Source of the DNA: Roseomonas alba
GTDB lineage: Bacteria; Pseudomonadota; Alphaproteobacteria; Acetobacterales; Acetobacteraceae
Direction of reading: 5' to 3'
Length of the DNA stretch: 64,000 nucleotides
Assembly (NCBI RefSeq): GCF_019430885.1
Contig: NZ_JAHYBZ010000002.1
Location: 186,001 to 250,000, forward strand
Part shown: one piece after another, positions 8,024 through 16,726 of the stretch
Position numbering within the stretch: position 1 is the first letter of the stretch
Layout: the number at the start of each line of letters is the position of its first letter
The notes under the pieces: generated by a model
What the model was told of the DNA's origin: nothing
The model's input: the letters and a program-made list of their open reading frames with translations, nothing else
The model's database searches: none
Made by a program: the position numbers and the translations under genes

Positions 8024-9235
8024 ATGGACTATGAGGCCTTTTTCCGTTCCGAGCTCGACACGCTGCAGCGTGAGGGACGGTATCGCGTCTTCGCCGACAT
8101 CGAACGCCAGGCCGGGCGCTACCCGCACGCCATCCGCCATGATGCGGGCACGGCCCGTGAGGTCACCGTCTGGTGCTCCAACGACTATCTCGGCATGGGG
8201 CAGCATCCGAAGGTGCTGGCCGCGATGCATGCCGCGCTCGATCGCCACGGGGCGGGCGCAGGTGGCACGCGCAACATCTCCGGCACCAATCATGAGCATG
8301 TCCTGCTGGAACGCGCGCTCGCCGACCTGCACGGGACGGAATCCGCGCTGCTGTTCAATTCCGGCTACATGTCGAACTGGGCGTCGTTGTCGACGCTCGC
8401 CTCGCGCATCCCGGGCTGCGTCATCGTCTCGGACGAGATGAACCATGCTTCGATGATCGAGGGCATGCGCCATTCCAAGGCCCACCGGCACCTGTTCCGC
8501 CACAACGACGTCGCCGACCTGCGGCGCGTCCTGGCCGAATTGCCGCGCGAGACGCCGAAGCTGGTCGCCTTCGAGAGCGTCTATTCCATGGATGGCGACA
8601 TCGCCCCGATTGCGGATATCTGCGACGTGGCCGACGCGTTCGGCGCCATGACCTATTGCGACGAGGTGCATGGCGTCGGCCTCTACGGCCCGACCGGCGG
8701 CGGGGTGACGGAACGCGACGGCGTGGCGCATCGCCTGACGGTCATCGAGGGCACGCTTGCCAAGGCTTTTGGCGTGATCGGCGGCTACATCGCCGGGTCT
8801 GCGGCGATGGTGGATTTCGTGCGGTCCTATGCCTCGGGCTTCATCTTCTCGACCGCGCTGCCGCCGGCGATCGCGGCGGGGGCGCGGGCGGCGATCGAGC
8901 ATCTGCGGGACAGCCGCGCCGAACGCGACCGGCTGCACGAGCGCGCGGCGACGCTGCGGCGGCGGCTGGACGCGATCGCCGTGCCGCATCTGCCGAATCC
9001 GAGCCACATCGTGCCGGTCATGGTCTACGACCCGGTGCTGTGCAAGACGATCAGCGACATCCTGCTGGACGAGCACGGCATCTACGTCCAGCCGATCAAC
9101 TATCCGACCGTGCCGCGCGGCACCGAACGCCTGCGCATCACGCCATCCCCGGTGCACAGCGACGCCGACATGGATCGGCTGGTGGCCGCGCTGGAACAGG
9201 TCTGGGCGCGGTTCAGCCTGAAGCGCGCCGCCTGA
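8024..9235 (+). CDS. hemA: 5-aminolevulinate synthase
   Basis: A 403-residue PLP enzyme that condenses glycine and succinyl-CoA to 5-aminolevulinate, the first step of heme synthesis by the C4 route used by alphaproteobacteria. It starts with the typical [11 protein letters not shown] segment after a GGAGGT ribosome-binding site at 8012-8017. The glycine-loop/active-site segments [26 protein letters not shown] and [14 protein letters not shown] are present. The PLP lysine is K247 in EGTLAKAFG. The length equals that of well-known family members. An FNR-type palindrome upstream suggests oxygen-responsive control. Confidence 0.97.
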   Translation: MDYEAFFRSELDTLQREGRYRVFADIERQAGRYPHAIRHDAGTAREVTVWCSNDYLGMGQHPKVLAAMHAALDRHGAGAGGTRNISGTNHEHVLLERALADLHGTESALLFNSGYMSNWASLSTLASRIPGCVIVSDEMNHASMIEGMRHSKAHRHLFRHNDVADLRRVLAELPRETPKLVAFESVYSMDGDIAPIADICDVADAFGAMTYCDEVHGVGLYGPTGGGVTERDGVAHRLTVIEGTLAKAFGVIGGYIAGSAAMVDFVRSYASGFIFSTALPPAIAAGARAAIEHLRDSRAERDRLHERAATLRRRLDAIAVPHLPNPSHIVPVMVYDPVLCKTISDILLDEHGIYVQPINYPTVPRGTERLRITPSPVHSDADMDRLVAALEQVWARFSLKRAA

Positions 9236-9329
9236 ACGGGGTAGCCCGCCGCAGCGGCCGACTTCAGATTACCATGGAGTAACGTGCCGGGATTCGTGCT
9301 ATCGCGCCGCCGCCTCATCAGGAGACGGC

Positions 9330-9884
9330 ATGCCCATGCAGCGTGAAGCCCTCGCAACATCTCCGGTCCGGCTGGGCCTTGTTGCCCAGCTCATCTTCGG
9401 GTCGCGCTGGCTGCAGTTTCCTCTCTATGTCGGACTGATCGTCGCGCAGGCGGTCTATGTGTTCCTGTTCCTCAAGGAGCTCTGGCACCTCGTCGCCCAT
9501 GCCGGAGACTTCTCGGAACAGCAGATCATGCTGGTGGTGCTCGGGCTGATAGACGTGGTGATGATCTCGAACCTGCTGGTGATGGTCATCGTCGGCGGCT
9601 ACGAGACCTTCGTCTCCCGCCTGCGGCTGCAGGGGCATCCGGACCAGCCGGAATGGCTGAGCCACGTGAATGCCGGCGTGCTGAAGGTGAAGCTGGCGAT
9701 GGCGATCATCGGCATCTCCTCGATCCACCTGCTGCGCACCTTCATCGAGGCAAGTCGGATCGGCCTGCCGAACGCCTCCGTCACGGCGGAATCGGTGATG
9801 TGGCAGACCATCATCCACATGGCCTTCATCGTCTCGGCCATTGGCATTGCCTATGTGGACCGGCTGACCCAGGCCAAGCACTGA
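9330..9884 (+). CDS. UPF0114 (YqhA-like) inner-membrane protein
   Basis: A 184-residue integral membrane protein of the YqhA/UPF0114 family. Recognisable family stretches are ESRW-like [45 protein letters not shown] and [21 protein letters not shown]. About three to four transmembrane segments are visible (around residues 28-50, 68-92, 118-138, 155-175). The molecular role of the family is not established. It is a single gene followed by a hairpin-rich stretch. Confidence 0.9.
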   Translation: MPMQREALATSPVRLGLVAQLIFGSRWLQFPLYVGLIVAQAVYVFLFLKELWHLVAHAGDFSEQQIMLVVLGLIDVVMISNLLVMVIVGGYETFVSRLRLQGHPDQPEWLSHVNAGVLKVKLAMAIIGISSIHLLRTFIEASRIGLPNASVTAESVMWQTIIHMAFIVSAIGIAYVDRLTQAKH

Positions 9885-9891
9885 TACCCAA

Positions 9892-10036
9892 CGGCCCTGT
9901 TCGGGCCGCCGGTATGCGCCTTTTTCGTGCCCTCAGACGCCGGTCGCTAACTTTCGGTCTGCCTGGCGTCGTGCCGAAGGCACGTCTCCGGCGTAGCGCC
10001 GGCGGGCCGCATTCGCGGCCCCGGCTCTTCGGGCCG
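9892..10036. repeat. Array of short hairpins
   Basis: Between the YqhA-like gene and the convergent DUF2189 gene lie five back-to-back small hairpins. They are CGGCCC/GGGCCG (9892-9908), GTGCC/GGCAC with a GAA loop (9971-9983), CCGGCG/CGCCGG (9988-10002), GGGCCGC/GCGGCCC (10004-10021) and a CGGCTC/GGGCCG stem with a GU pair (10022-10036). The first is terminator-like, and a T5 run follows at 9921. No gene is visible in 9885-10094. Confidence 0.7.
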
Positions 10037-10094
10037 CAGATCGGAACTTGGTTGCCCCCGGTATGAGCCTGCCGGCCGCTTCGAGGCACTTGGC

Positions 10095-10889
10095 CTAGGG
10101 TGCCTCGAGCAGCCTGCGATACAGGTGCCAGGTGGCGTGCCCCAGGATGGGCATGACCACCGCCAGCCCAACGAAAAGCGGCAGACAGCCCAGCACGAAG
10201 CCCGCCAGCACCATCAGTCCCCAGGCCAGCATGGTGCCGGGGTTTGCCATCACGGCACGGAGCGAGGTTGCGACCGCCTCACCGACCCCGGCCTGGCGGT
10301 CCAGCATCAGCGGGAAGGCGACGACCGAGATCGCCAGCACCACCGCCGCGAAGACCAGCCCGACCGCATTGCCGGCCAGGATCATCCAGCGCCCTTCCGG
10401 CGTGTCGATCACGTCGCGCAGCAGGGCGCCGAGGCTCGCATGGCGCATGGCGGGGAAGGCAGCGTCGTAGATCGCCTGGGCTACCAGCAGCCAGGCGACG
10501 AAGATGCCCACCAACACCATGCCGAGGGCGAGCACGGAGAGGATGGCCGGCGAGCGCAGCACCTTGATGGCGTCGAGCCAGCTCGTCGCCTCGCCGGCCT
10601 CCCGCCGGCGGCTGATCTCGTACAGGCCGATCGCGCCGACAGGCCCGAGCAGGGCGAAACCCATCACCAGCGGATAGATCAGGTGAAAGGCGTTGCCGCC
10701 CCACGCGAGCCGCGCAGCCAGCAGCCCGACCACCGGATAGATCAGGGCGAGGAAGACGAGCTGCGTCGGGGTGGCGAGGAAATCGTCGACGCCGCGGGAC
10801 AGCGCCTCCCGCAGATCGGCGAGGCCGATGCGGCGGATGGCGGGCGGCGCCTGCGCGCCAGCGCCGTGATGGGCGATGGAATGGGCCAT
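10095..10889 (-). CDS. DUF2189 integral membrane protein
   Basis: A 264-residue, roughly six-helix membrane protein. The N-terminus (IRRIGLADLREALSRGVDDFLATPTQLVFLALIYPVVG), the GFALLGPVGAIGLYEISRRRE segment and the C-terminal helices fit the DUF2189 family. This family is frequent in alphaproteobacteria and its role is unknown. The start at 10889 is backed by a GGGAGGA ribosome-binding site. It stands alone between a hairpin array and the GMC oxidoreductase gene. Confidence 0.85.
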   Translation of the reverse strand: MAHSIAHHGAGAQAPPAIRRIGLADLREALSRGVDDFLATPTQLVFLALIYPVVGLLAARLAWGGNAFHLIYPLVMGFALLGPVGAIGLYEISRRREAGEATSWLDAIKVLRSPAILSVLALGMVLVGIFVAWLLVAQAIYDAAFPAMRHASLGALLRDVIDTPEGRWMILAGNAVGLVFAAVVLAISVVAFPLMLDRQAGVGEAVATSLRAVMANPGTMLAWGLMVLAGFVLGCLPLFVGLAVVMPILGHATWHLYRRLLEAP

Positions 10890-11006
10890 GTGGGTCCTCC
10901 CTGACCTTGGCGGCCCGGAGACCTTCGCCGGCAGGCACCTGGCGGGCCTCCGTCCGGCTGGGAAGATGGGACGCCAGGCGCATGGCCCGGCATCAAGTCC
11001 CCGTGA

Positions 11007-12629
11007 TCAGGCCGCGAGCGGCGGCCGGCCGCGGATGAAATCCGATCCGCGCTCGGCGATCATCATCGTCGTGGCGTAGGTGTTCGACGAGGTCATGGAC
11101 GGCATGACCGAGGCATCGATCACCCGCAGCGCCTCCAGCCCATGCACCTGGAGCCGGTCGTTCACCACGGCGGTGGTGTCCGTCTCCGGCCCCATCCGGC
11201 AGGTGCCGATCAGGTGATAGGTGGTCGAGCCGTTGCGATAGGCGAAGTCGAGCAGCTCATCGTCGCTCTGCGTGTTCACGCCGGGCAGGACTTCGGCGGC
11301 CAGCAGGCGCTGCATGGGCGCGGTGTTCAGCAGGCGGCGGATCAGCCGGATGCCGCCGAGATGGACGCGGCGATCCATCTCGTTGCTCAGGTAGTTCGGC
11401 TGGATCTCGGGATCGTCGAAGACATCGGCGGTCTTGGCGCGGACCCAACCGATGCTCTCCGGGCGATGCTGCCAGGCGCCTGCCGTGCAGCCGGGATAGT
11501 CGTCGAGGACATAGACCTTGCCCTCGGCATAGGAGCCCGGGGTGAAGACGCCCTGCAGGTCAGGCTCGTCCAGCCCTTCGAAGGACTTCCAGAAGATGTG
11601 CACATGGGACGGTGCGGTCGCGAGGATCGACGGCTTGCCCGCCGCCCAGCGTGCCACTTGCTTCACCAGGTTGAAGCCCTTGGCGAGCTGGTTCAGCGTC
11701 TCCACGCCATCCTTCGCGCGCATGACGATGCGCGAGGCATAGTGGTCGCGGAAATTCTCGCCCACCGGCAATTCGTGGAAGACCGGTACGCCGATGCGCG
11801 CCAGCGTCGAGGCCGGCCCGATGCCCGAGACTTGCAGCAGCCGCGCGGTATTCGCTGTGCCGGCCGAGACGATCACCTCGCGCCGCGCGCGCACCTCGAC
11901 CGGCGTGCCGCCGCGTTCCGTGAGGTAGCGGACGCCGACCGCGCGCTTGCCCTCGAAGACGATACCGCAGGCGCGCGCATTGGTGCGGACCTCGAGTTCC
12001 TTGCGCGCCATGGCGGGCTTGAGGAAGGCGCGCGCCGCGGAGACGCGCCAGCCCTTCTGGATGCCGCGCTGGAAGTAGCCGACGCCCGCCTGGTCTCCGG
12101 AATTGTAGTCCGGGTTCCGCGGCAGGCCGGCCTCGACGCAGCCCTCGATGAAGGCTTCCGACAGCGGATGGATCCAGTCCATGTCGGTGACGGGCAGCGA
12201 CCCGCCCTTGCCGCGCCGGTCGTCGCGGCCGAAGCCGATGCGCTTCTCGGTGCGCATGTAGTAGGGCAGGCAGTCGTCATAGCCCCAGCCGCGATTACCG
12301 CGCTGCGCCCAGGAATTCAGGTCGCCCGGCTGGCCGCGGTTGTAGATCATGCCGTTGACGGAAGAAGACCCGCCCAGCGTGCGGCCCTGCGTCGTCGCGA
12401 TGGCGCGCCCGCCGGTGCGTTCGGTCGGCGCCGTCTTGAACTGCCAGGTCACGGACGGATCGACCAGCGTCTTGATGAAGCCCGCCGGGATGTGAATCCA
12501 TGGATTGCTGTCGGGTGGGCCGGCTTCCAGGACGCAGACGGTGACACCCGGATCCTCGGTCAGGCGCGCGGCGAGGATCGATCCGGCGGCACCGGCGCCG
12601 ACGATGACGTAGTCGAAGGTGTCGGCCAT
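11007..12629 (-). CDS. GMC-family FAD-dependent alcohol (choline-type) dehydrogenase
   Basis: A 540-residue glucose-methanol-choline oxidoreductase. It shows the FAD Rossmann motif VIVGAGAAGSILAARL at the N-terminus, the GMC signatures GRTLGGSSSVNGMIYNRG (about 80-98) and SAGTANTARLLQVSGIGP (about 255-272), and the active-site region TYHLIGTCRMG with the closing VIDASVMPSMTSSNTYATTMMIAE. These enzymes oxidise primary or secondary alcohols. The overall pattern is closest to the choline dehydrogenase (BetA) branch, but no betB or betI gene is near, so the substrate is open. It diverges from galB. Confidence 0.93.
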   Translation of the reverse strand: MADTFDYVIVGAGAAGSILAARLTEDPGVTVCVLEAGPPDSNPWIHIPAGFIKTLVDPSVTWQFKTAPTERTGGRAIATTQGRTLGGSSSVNGMIYNRGQPGDLNSWAQRGNRGWGYDDCLPYYMRTEKRIGFGRDDRRGKGGSLPVTDMDWIHPLSEAFIEGCVEAGLPRNPDYNSGDQAGVGYFQRGIQKGWRVSAARAFLKPAMARKELEVRTNARACGIVFEGKRAVGVRYLTERGGTPVEVRARREVIVSAGTANTARLLQVSGIGPASTLARIGVPVFHELPVGENFRDHYASRIVMRAKDGVETLNQLAKGFNLVKQVARWAAGKPSILATAPSHVHIFWKSFEGLDEPDLQGVFTPGSYAEGKVYVLDDYPGCTAGAWQHRPESIGWVRAKTADVFDDPEIQPNYLSNEMDRRVHLGGIRLIRRLLNTAPMQRLLAAEVLPGVNTQSDDELLDFAYRNGSTTYHLIGTCRMGPETDTTAVVNDRLQVHGLEALRVIDASVMPSMTSSNTYATTMMIAERGSDFIRGRPPLAA

Positions 12630-12733
12630 GGCGGGCGGACGGCTCCTGTGGTTTTCTCCCGGCCCAGCCTAGGCGGCCACGCGGTGCGCCGCCAGACTGT
12701 GGCTCGGTATCCGCCTATCCCCGGAGGGAATGC

Positions 12734-13450
12734 ATGTCCAAGACCGCTCTCGTCGTCAGCGCCCATTCGGCCGATTTCGTCTGGCGCTGCGGCGGCGCCA
12801 TCGCGCTGCACGCCGAGCAGGGCTTCAAGGTCACGGTGATCTGCCTGTCCTATGGCGAGCGCGGCGAATCGGCGAAGCTGTGGCGCGTGCCGGGCATGAC
12901 GCTGGATCGCGTGAAGGCGGGGCGCGAGGCGGAAGCGAAGAAGGCCGCCGAGGTGCTCGGCGTGCACGACATCCAGTTCTGGGACCTCGGCGACTATCCG
13001 ATCGACCTGACCAAGGACGCCTTCTTCCGCCTGGTCGATGTCTATCGCGACATCCACCCCGCCTTCATGCTGACCCACAGCAAGGAGGACATCTACAACC
13101 ACGACCACCCGGCGGTGACCGACTTCGCGCAGCATGCGCGCATCACGGCCCAGGCGCATGGGCACAATCCGGGGCAGAAGGTGCTGGGTGCGCCGCCGGT
13201 CTTCCTGTTCGAGCCGCACCAGCCGGAACAGTGCAACTGGAAGCCCGACATGCTGCTCGACATCGGCAGCGTCTGGACGAAGAAGCGCGCGGCGATCGAG
13301 TGCATGGAGGGGCAGGAGCACCTCTGGGAATACTACACCCGCGTCGCGCAGCAGCGGGGCGCGCAGGCGGCGCGCAACTCCGACAAGAAGATCACCTGGG
13401 GCGAGGGCTTCCAGTCCGTCTTCCCGCATGTCGTGGAGAGCCTCGCGTGA
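12734..13450 (+). CDS. galB: 4-oxalomesaconate hydratase (PIG-L-type)
   Basis: A 238-residue protein of the zinc-dependent PIG-L/LmbE deacetylase fold. Its sequence follows GalB of Pseudomonas putida closely from start to end: ALVVSAHSADFVWRCGGAIALHAEQG, CLSYGERGESAKLWR, EPHQPEQCNW, GQEHLWEYYTRVA, FPHVVESLA. GalB hydrates 4-oxalomesaconate to 4-carboxy-4-hydroxy-2-oxoadipate in gallate and protocatechuate 4,5-cleavage degradation. The aspartate/histidine metal site is visible in AHSAD and in the NHDHPAVTD segment. The stop overlaps a GTG start of the next gene (GTGA), so the three genes that follow one another here are translationally coupled. Confidence 0.88.
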   Translation: MSKTALVVSAHSADFVWRCGGAIALHAEQGFKVTVICLSYGERGESAKLWRVPGMTLDRVKAGREAEAKKAAEVLGVHDIQFWDLGDYPIDLTKDAFFRLVDVYRDIHPAFMLTHSKEDIYNHDHPAVTDFAQHARITAQAHGHNPGQKVLGAPPVFLFEPHQPEQCNWKPDMLLDIGSVWTKKRAAIECMEGQEHLWEYYTRVAQQRGAQAARNSDKKITWGEGFQSVFPHVVESLA

Positions 13451-14283
13451 GCTTCGCCGCGCCGCCGCGCCGCGCCGGCTGGATCGAGCGCCCCGATGCG
13501 CGCATCCGCTATGAGGTGACGGGGTCCGGCCCCGCCATCGTCTTCGCGCATGGGCTCGGGGGCTGTCTGTTCTCCTGGTGGCAGCAGGTGGCGCATTTCG
13601 CGACGCGCTACACCTGCGTCGCCTTCTCGCATCGTGGCTTCTTTCCTTCCACCGCGCCGGCGGGCGGCCCCGATCCGGCGGAGTACGCCGGCGATGTCGC
13701 GGCGCTGGTGGATGAGCTGAAGCTCGGCGACATCCGCATGGTCTGCCAGTCGATGGGCGGCTGGTCTGGCGTGGAATATGCGCTGCTGCGCCCGGGCCGG
13801 GTGAAGGCGCTGGTGCTGGCGGCGACGACGGGCACGCTCGACCCGCGCCAGATGCGCGAGCCGGAACGCGGCCGGCTCGCGGCCTGGAGCAAGGAGAGTG
13901 CCGAGATCCGGTCGGATCTGCTGACGCGCAACATCCTGCCCGCGACCGGTGCCCGCATGGCCGAGGAACAACCGGCACTGTTCCACATCTATACCCAGAT
14001 CAACGGCCTGACGCAGGGCTTCGATCGGGAGGCCGTGCGCGCCAGGCTGCACGCCACGCGCAACCGGCCGCCCGAGGCCTTCGCGGCCGCGCAGACCCCG
14101 ACGCTGTTCGTGGCGTCGGAAGAAGATGTGGTCGCGACTCCCTTCGCGCCTCAAGCCATGGCGCCGGCAATCCCCGGCGCCCGCGTCGCGTCGCTGCCCA
14201 AGGCCGGGCATTCCGGTCACTTCGAACGCGCCGCGACCTTCAACACGCTGGTCGAGGACTTCTTCGCCGAGGTCGGCGCATGA
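13447..14283 (+). CDS. Alpha/beta-hydrolase
   Basis: A 278-residue alpha/beta-hydrolase fold protein. The GTG start at 13447 overlaps the galB stop as GTGA and places the typical N-terminal strand region RIRYEVTGSGPAIVFAHGLGG correctly. The nucleophile elbow CQSMGG gives Ser102, and the catalytic histidine is in the C-terminal GHSGHFE. It could be an ester or lactone hydrolase. In this context it may act on an aromatic ester or a ring-cleavage lactone, but this is inference. It is coupled by ATGA overlap to the next gene. Confidence 0.88.
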   Translation: MSFAAPPRRAGWIERPDARIRYEVTGSGPAIVFAHGLGGCLFSWWQQVAHFATRYTCVAFSHRGFFPSTAPAGGPDPAEYAGDVAALVDELKLGDIRMVCQSMGGWSGVEYALLRPGRVKALVLAATTGTLDPRQMREPERGRLAAWSKESAEIRSDLLTRNILPATGARMAEEQPALFHIYTQINGLTQGFDREAVRARLHATRNRPPEAFAAAQTPTLFVASEEDVVATPFAPQAMAPAIPGARVASLPKAGHSGHFERAATFNTLVEDFFAEVGA

Positions 14284-15080
14284 CCCGGCGCGCCCTGACG
14301 GCTGCCTTCGGCGACTATCCGCACACCGCCGCGCTGCCGGCGTCCGATCTGATCCAGCTTGACCGCATCCCGGTGACGCCGATCAGCAAGGCCTTCGCGC
14401 CGATGGTGCGGGAACTGCGCTACGACGTGTCGGAGATGGCCATCGCCACCTTCCTGATGGCGAAGGAAGCGGGCGTGCCCATCACCCTGTTGCCGGTGGT
14501 GATGGCCAGGCGTTTCCAGGAAGGCGCGCTGCTGTGCCGTGCCGACCGGGGTATCCGGGGCCCCATCGATCTGCCTGGCATGCGCGTCGGCGTGCGTGCC
14601 TATAGCCAGACCACCGGCATGTGGATCCGCGGCGTGCTGTCCGACAGCTTCGGCATCACGCCCGACGCCATCGCCTGGACGACCTTCGAGGACGCCCACG
14701 TCCCGAGCTTCCGCGACCCCGCCTTCTGCTCGCGGGCGCCGGCCGGGTCCGACATGACGGCGATGCTGCGCGAGGGTGCGCTCGATGCGGCGATCTTCGG
14801 CAACGACCTGCCCGAGGGCTTCGTGCCGGTCTTCCCCGATGTCGCCGCCGCCGCGCGCGACTTCGAGGCGCGCTACGGCTTCGAGCCGGTGAACCATATG
14901 CTGGTGGTGCGGTCCGAACTGGCGCGCGATGCCACGCTGGCGGCGGAACTGCTGCGGATCTTCGGCGCGGTGGCGACGACGCGGGAGGCGCTGGACCCGG
15001 CGATCGCGCTGGCCGGGCGCTGGTGCGCGGCGCAGGGGCTGATCGCACGACCGCTGACGGCAGAAGAGGTCTGGGCCTGA
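14280..15080 (+). CDS. 4,5-dihydroxyphthalate decarboxylase-like / periplasmic-binding-fold protein
   Basis: A 266-residue protein without a signal peptide. It shares segments with 4,5-dihydroxyphthalate decarboxylase (Pht5-type) proteins, which use a substrate-binding-protein fold in the cytosol: RYDVSEMAIATFLMAKE, PITLLPVV, GMRVGVRAYSQTTGMWIRGVL, AMLREGALDAAIFG. It is about 50 residues shorter than Pht5. Dihydroxyphthalate decarboxylation yields protocatechuate, whose 4,5-cleavage route contains GalB, so the location beside galB supports an aromatic role. The alternative is an orphan solute-binding protein of unknown ligand. Confidence 0.7.
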   Translation: MTRRALTAAFGDYPHTAALPASDLIQLDRIPVTPISKAFAPMVRELRYDVSEMAIATFLMAKEAGVPITLLPVVMARRFQEGALLCRADRGIRGPIDLPGMRVGVRAYSQTTGMWIRGVLSDSFGITPDAIAWTTFEDAHVPSFRDPAFCSRAPAGSDMTAMLREGALDAAIFGNDLPEGFVPVFPDVAAAARDFEARYGFEPVNHMLVVRSELARDATLAAELLRIFGAVATTREALDPAIALAGRWCAAQGLIARPLTAEEVWA

Positions 15081-15090
15081 GACTGTGGAA

Positions 15091-15318
15091 CCGAGAGGGG
15101 CTTTGCCCCTCTCGGGCTCTCCCCACCAAAGGCCGAAGGGCCTTTGGAAACCTCAACTTGGCACCGGGCCCTTCGGGCAGAATGGCGCCGAGATCCGCTC
15201 TTGTGCTCGTCGGGTATTTGGAGGGGGCGGCACGGCCGTCGCGCCCAGCGCCAATAGATTGCGTTCCAAGTGCTCCAAGCACTTGGCAGGGTGGTTTGGA
15301 GGGGCGGCGCCCCTCCAA
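15091..15318 (+). repeat. Modular hairpin element, full copy 1
   Basis: The 285-base gap between two convergent genes is filled by one element and no gene. The left end has a hairpin CCGAGAGGGGC/GCCCCTCTCGG with a TTT loop (15091-15115), a 10-base linker, and CCAAAGGCC/GGCCTTTGG (15126-15147). The core contains CAGAATGGCGCCGAGAT. The right end has CCAAGTGC/GCACTTGG (15266-15286), linker CAGGGTGGT and TTGGAGGGGC/GCCCCTCCAA (15296-15318). The two ends are inverted relative to each other. It may also terminate transcription from both sides. Confidence 0.85.
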
Positions 15319-15365
15319 TGACCCTACTGCCGCGGCAATTCCCCCGTTCAGCCGATCTTCCCTGA

Positions 15366-16145
15366 CTACCGATCGCCCCCGGTCCGCAGCAGGAAGTTCA
15401 GCAGCACGGGGTTGAAGCGCTCCGGCTGCTCGACGGTGAAGGCGTGGCCGCCTTCCGGCGTCAGCCAGAATTCGGCGTTCGGCAAGGCGTCCGCCAACAC
15501 CTGCGACGCGGTCCACGGCACCAGCAGATCGTCGCGCGAGGCCGCCACCAGCACCGGCGCGGTGATGCGCGCCAGGTCGGGCCGCGCATCGAAGGCACGC
15601 AGCGCGCCGATGCGCTTCAGCAGCGTCTCTGCCCCCTGGAAATGCGCGGTGCCATGCGCGATTTCGGCGGTGATGCGATCATGGTTCGCGGACAGGAAGG
15701 GCGCGGTGTGCAGAAACAGCGGCTGGGCGGCGACATAGGCCGCCGGACCCTGCGCGTTCAGGATGCCGATGCGGATGTCGAAGCAGCGCTCCGAATGACG
15801 ATCGACCTTCGCCCAGGCATTCACCGCGACCAGGCGATCCAGTCGCGTGGGATGCCGCCGGGCAAGTTCCAACCCTACCAACCCGCCCAGCGCATGGCCC
15901 AGCAGATGGGCCCGCGCGATGCCGGCGGCGTCCAGCACCTCGATCACATCGTCGGCCATGTGGGCGATGCTGTAGTCGTCGGGCAGCGGGCCGGCATTGG
16001 CACCCGTGCCGCGATGATCGAAGGCGACGACGCGGAAGTGCTCCTCCAGCGCCGCGCGCTGCGGCGCCCAGAAGGCCGCCGCGCCGCCGAGACCCGCCGA
16101 GAGGACGATCGCGGTCTCGCCCGAGCCGCTGACGGTGAACTTCAC
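15366..16145 (-). CDS. rutD: RutD-like alpha/beta-hydrolase (pyrimidine utilisation)
   Basis: A 259-residue protein resembling RutD throughout: [93 protein letters not shown]. RutD assists turnover of aminoacrylate/carbamate in the Rut uracil pathway. The nucleophile position in GHALGG is alanine rather than serine; from memory E. coli RutD has the same GHALG. The GTG start at 16145 overlaps the rutC stop as GTGA, which supports it over the upstream ATG. No rutA, rutB, rutE or rutF is in the window. Confidence 0.85.
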   Translation of the reverse strand: MKFTVSGSGETAIVLSAGLGGAAAFWAPQRAALEEHFRVVAFDHRGTGANAGPLPDDYSIAHMADDVIEVLDAAGIARAHLLGHALGGLVGLELARRHPTRLDRLVAVNAWAKVDRHSERCFDIRIGILNAQGPAAYVAAQPLFLHTAPFLSANHDRITAEIAHGTAHFQGAETLLKRIGALRAFDARPDLARITAPVLVAASRDDLLVPWTASQVLADALPNAEFWLTPEGGHAFTVEQPERFNPVLLNFLLRTGGDR

Positions 16146-16528
16146 GTCGCGATATGGGCGACGGTGGCGATCTCGACCAGCGCCTCGGGCTTCACCAGGC
16201 CGCACTGGATGCAGTAGCGCGCCGGCTTGTCGCCCGGGAAATACTCCGCATAGACGCTGTTGAGCGGCGCGTAGTTCGCCCAGTCGGTCAGGAATATGTG
16301 GTTCATCACCACATCGGCCATGGTGCCGCCGGCGGCCTCGACCACCGCCTTGATGCTTTCCAGCACGTGGCGCGTCTGGGCGGCGGCATCGCCCGGGTGG
16401 ACGACGTTGTTCGTGGCATCAAGCGGCAGCGTGCCCGCGACATAGAGCACGCCATCCGCAATGGCGCCGGGGGAATAGGGCGCGAGCGGCGTGCCGGATC
16501 CCGCGGGGATGACAGGCTTGAAGGGCAT
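16142..16528 (-). CDS. rutC: RutC-like RidA-family aminoacrylate deaminase
   Basis: A 128-residue RidA/YjgF-family protein, the same length as E. coli RutC and very similar along its length: [88 protein letters not shown]. RutC hydrolyses or deaminates 3-aminoacrylate formed from uracil. The start at 16528 matches the family N-terminus; a longer upstream frame is unlikely. It is the first gene of a two-gene unit with rutD. Confidence 0.92.
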   Translation of the reverse strand: MPFKPVIPAGSGTPLAPYSPGAIADGVLYVAGTLPLDATNNVVHPGDAAAQTRHVLESIKAVVEAAGGTMADVVMNHIFLTDWANYAPLNSVYAEYFPGDKPARYCIQCGLVKPEALVEIATVAHIAT

Positions 16529-16685
16529 GGATGCGTCCTTGGCTGTGCCGCCTGGGGGCAAGCAAGCGGCACGCCAGGACTGAGACGGTTTGAAAGATCC
16601 AACATCGGCCGGCACACCCATCCGGCCACCCATTCAAGGATGCTGACGTGGGGGCCGTGTTGGGGTGCGGGCCGGTGCGGGACAC

Positions 16686-16711
16686 GGAAATGCGCCGATT
16701 GGCGCATTTCC
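16686..16711. terminator. Perfect hairpin, family GGAAATGCGCC, copy 1
   Basis: Arms GGAAATGCGCC (16686-16696) and GGCGCATTTCC (16701-16711) with loop GATT form an 11-base-pair perfect stem. It lies 15 bases past the stop of the minus-strand quinone oxidoreductase. The same stem recurs at 20636-20661 past another minus-strand gene. It is probably a terminator-like repeated element; there is no long T run. Confidence 0.7.
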
Positions 16712-16726
16712 AATCAAGACGGCCGC

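Noticed and set aside
12734..13450. Annotation of galB as a generic N-acetylglucosaminyl deacetylase
   Set aside because: The fold is PIG-L, but the sequence follows GalB across its whole length, including GQEHLWEYYTRVA and the QPEQC segment.
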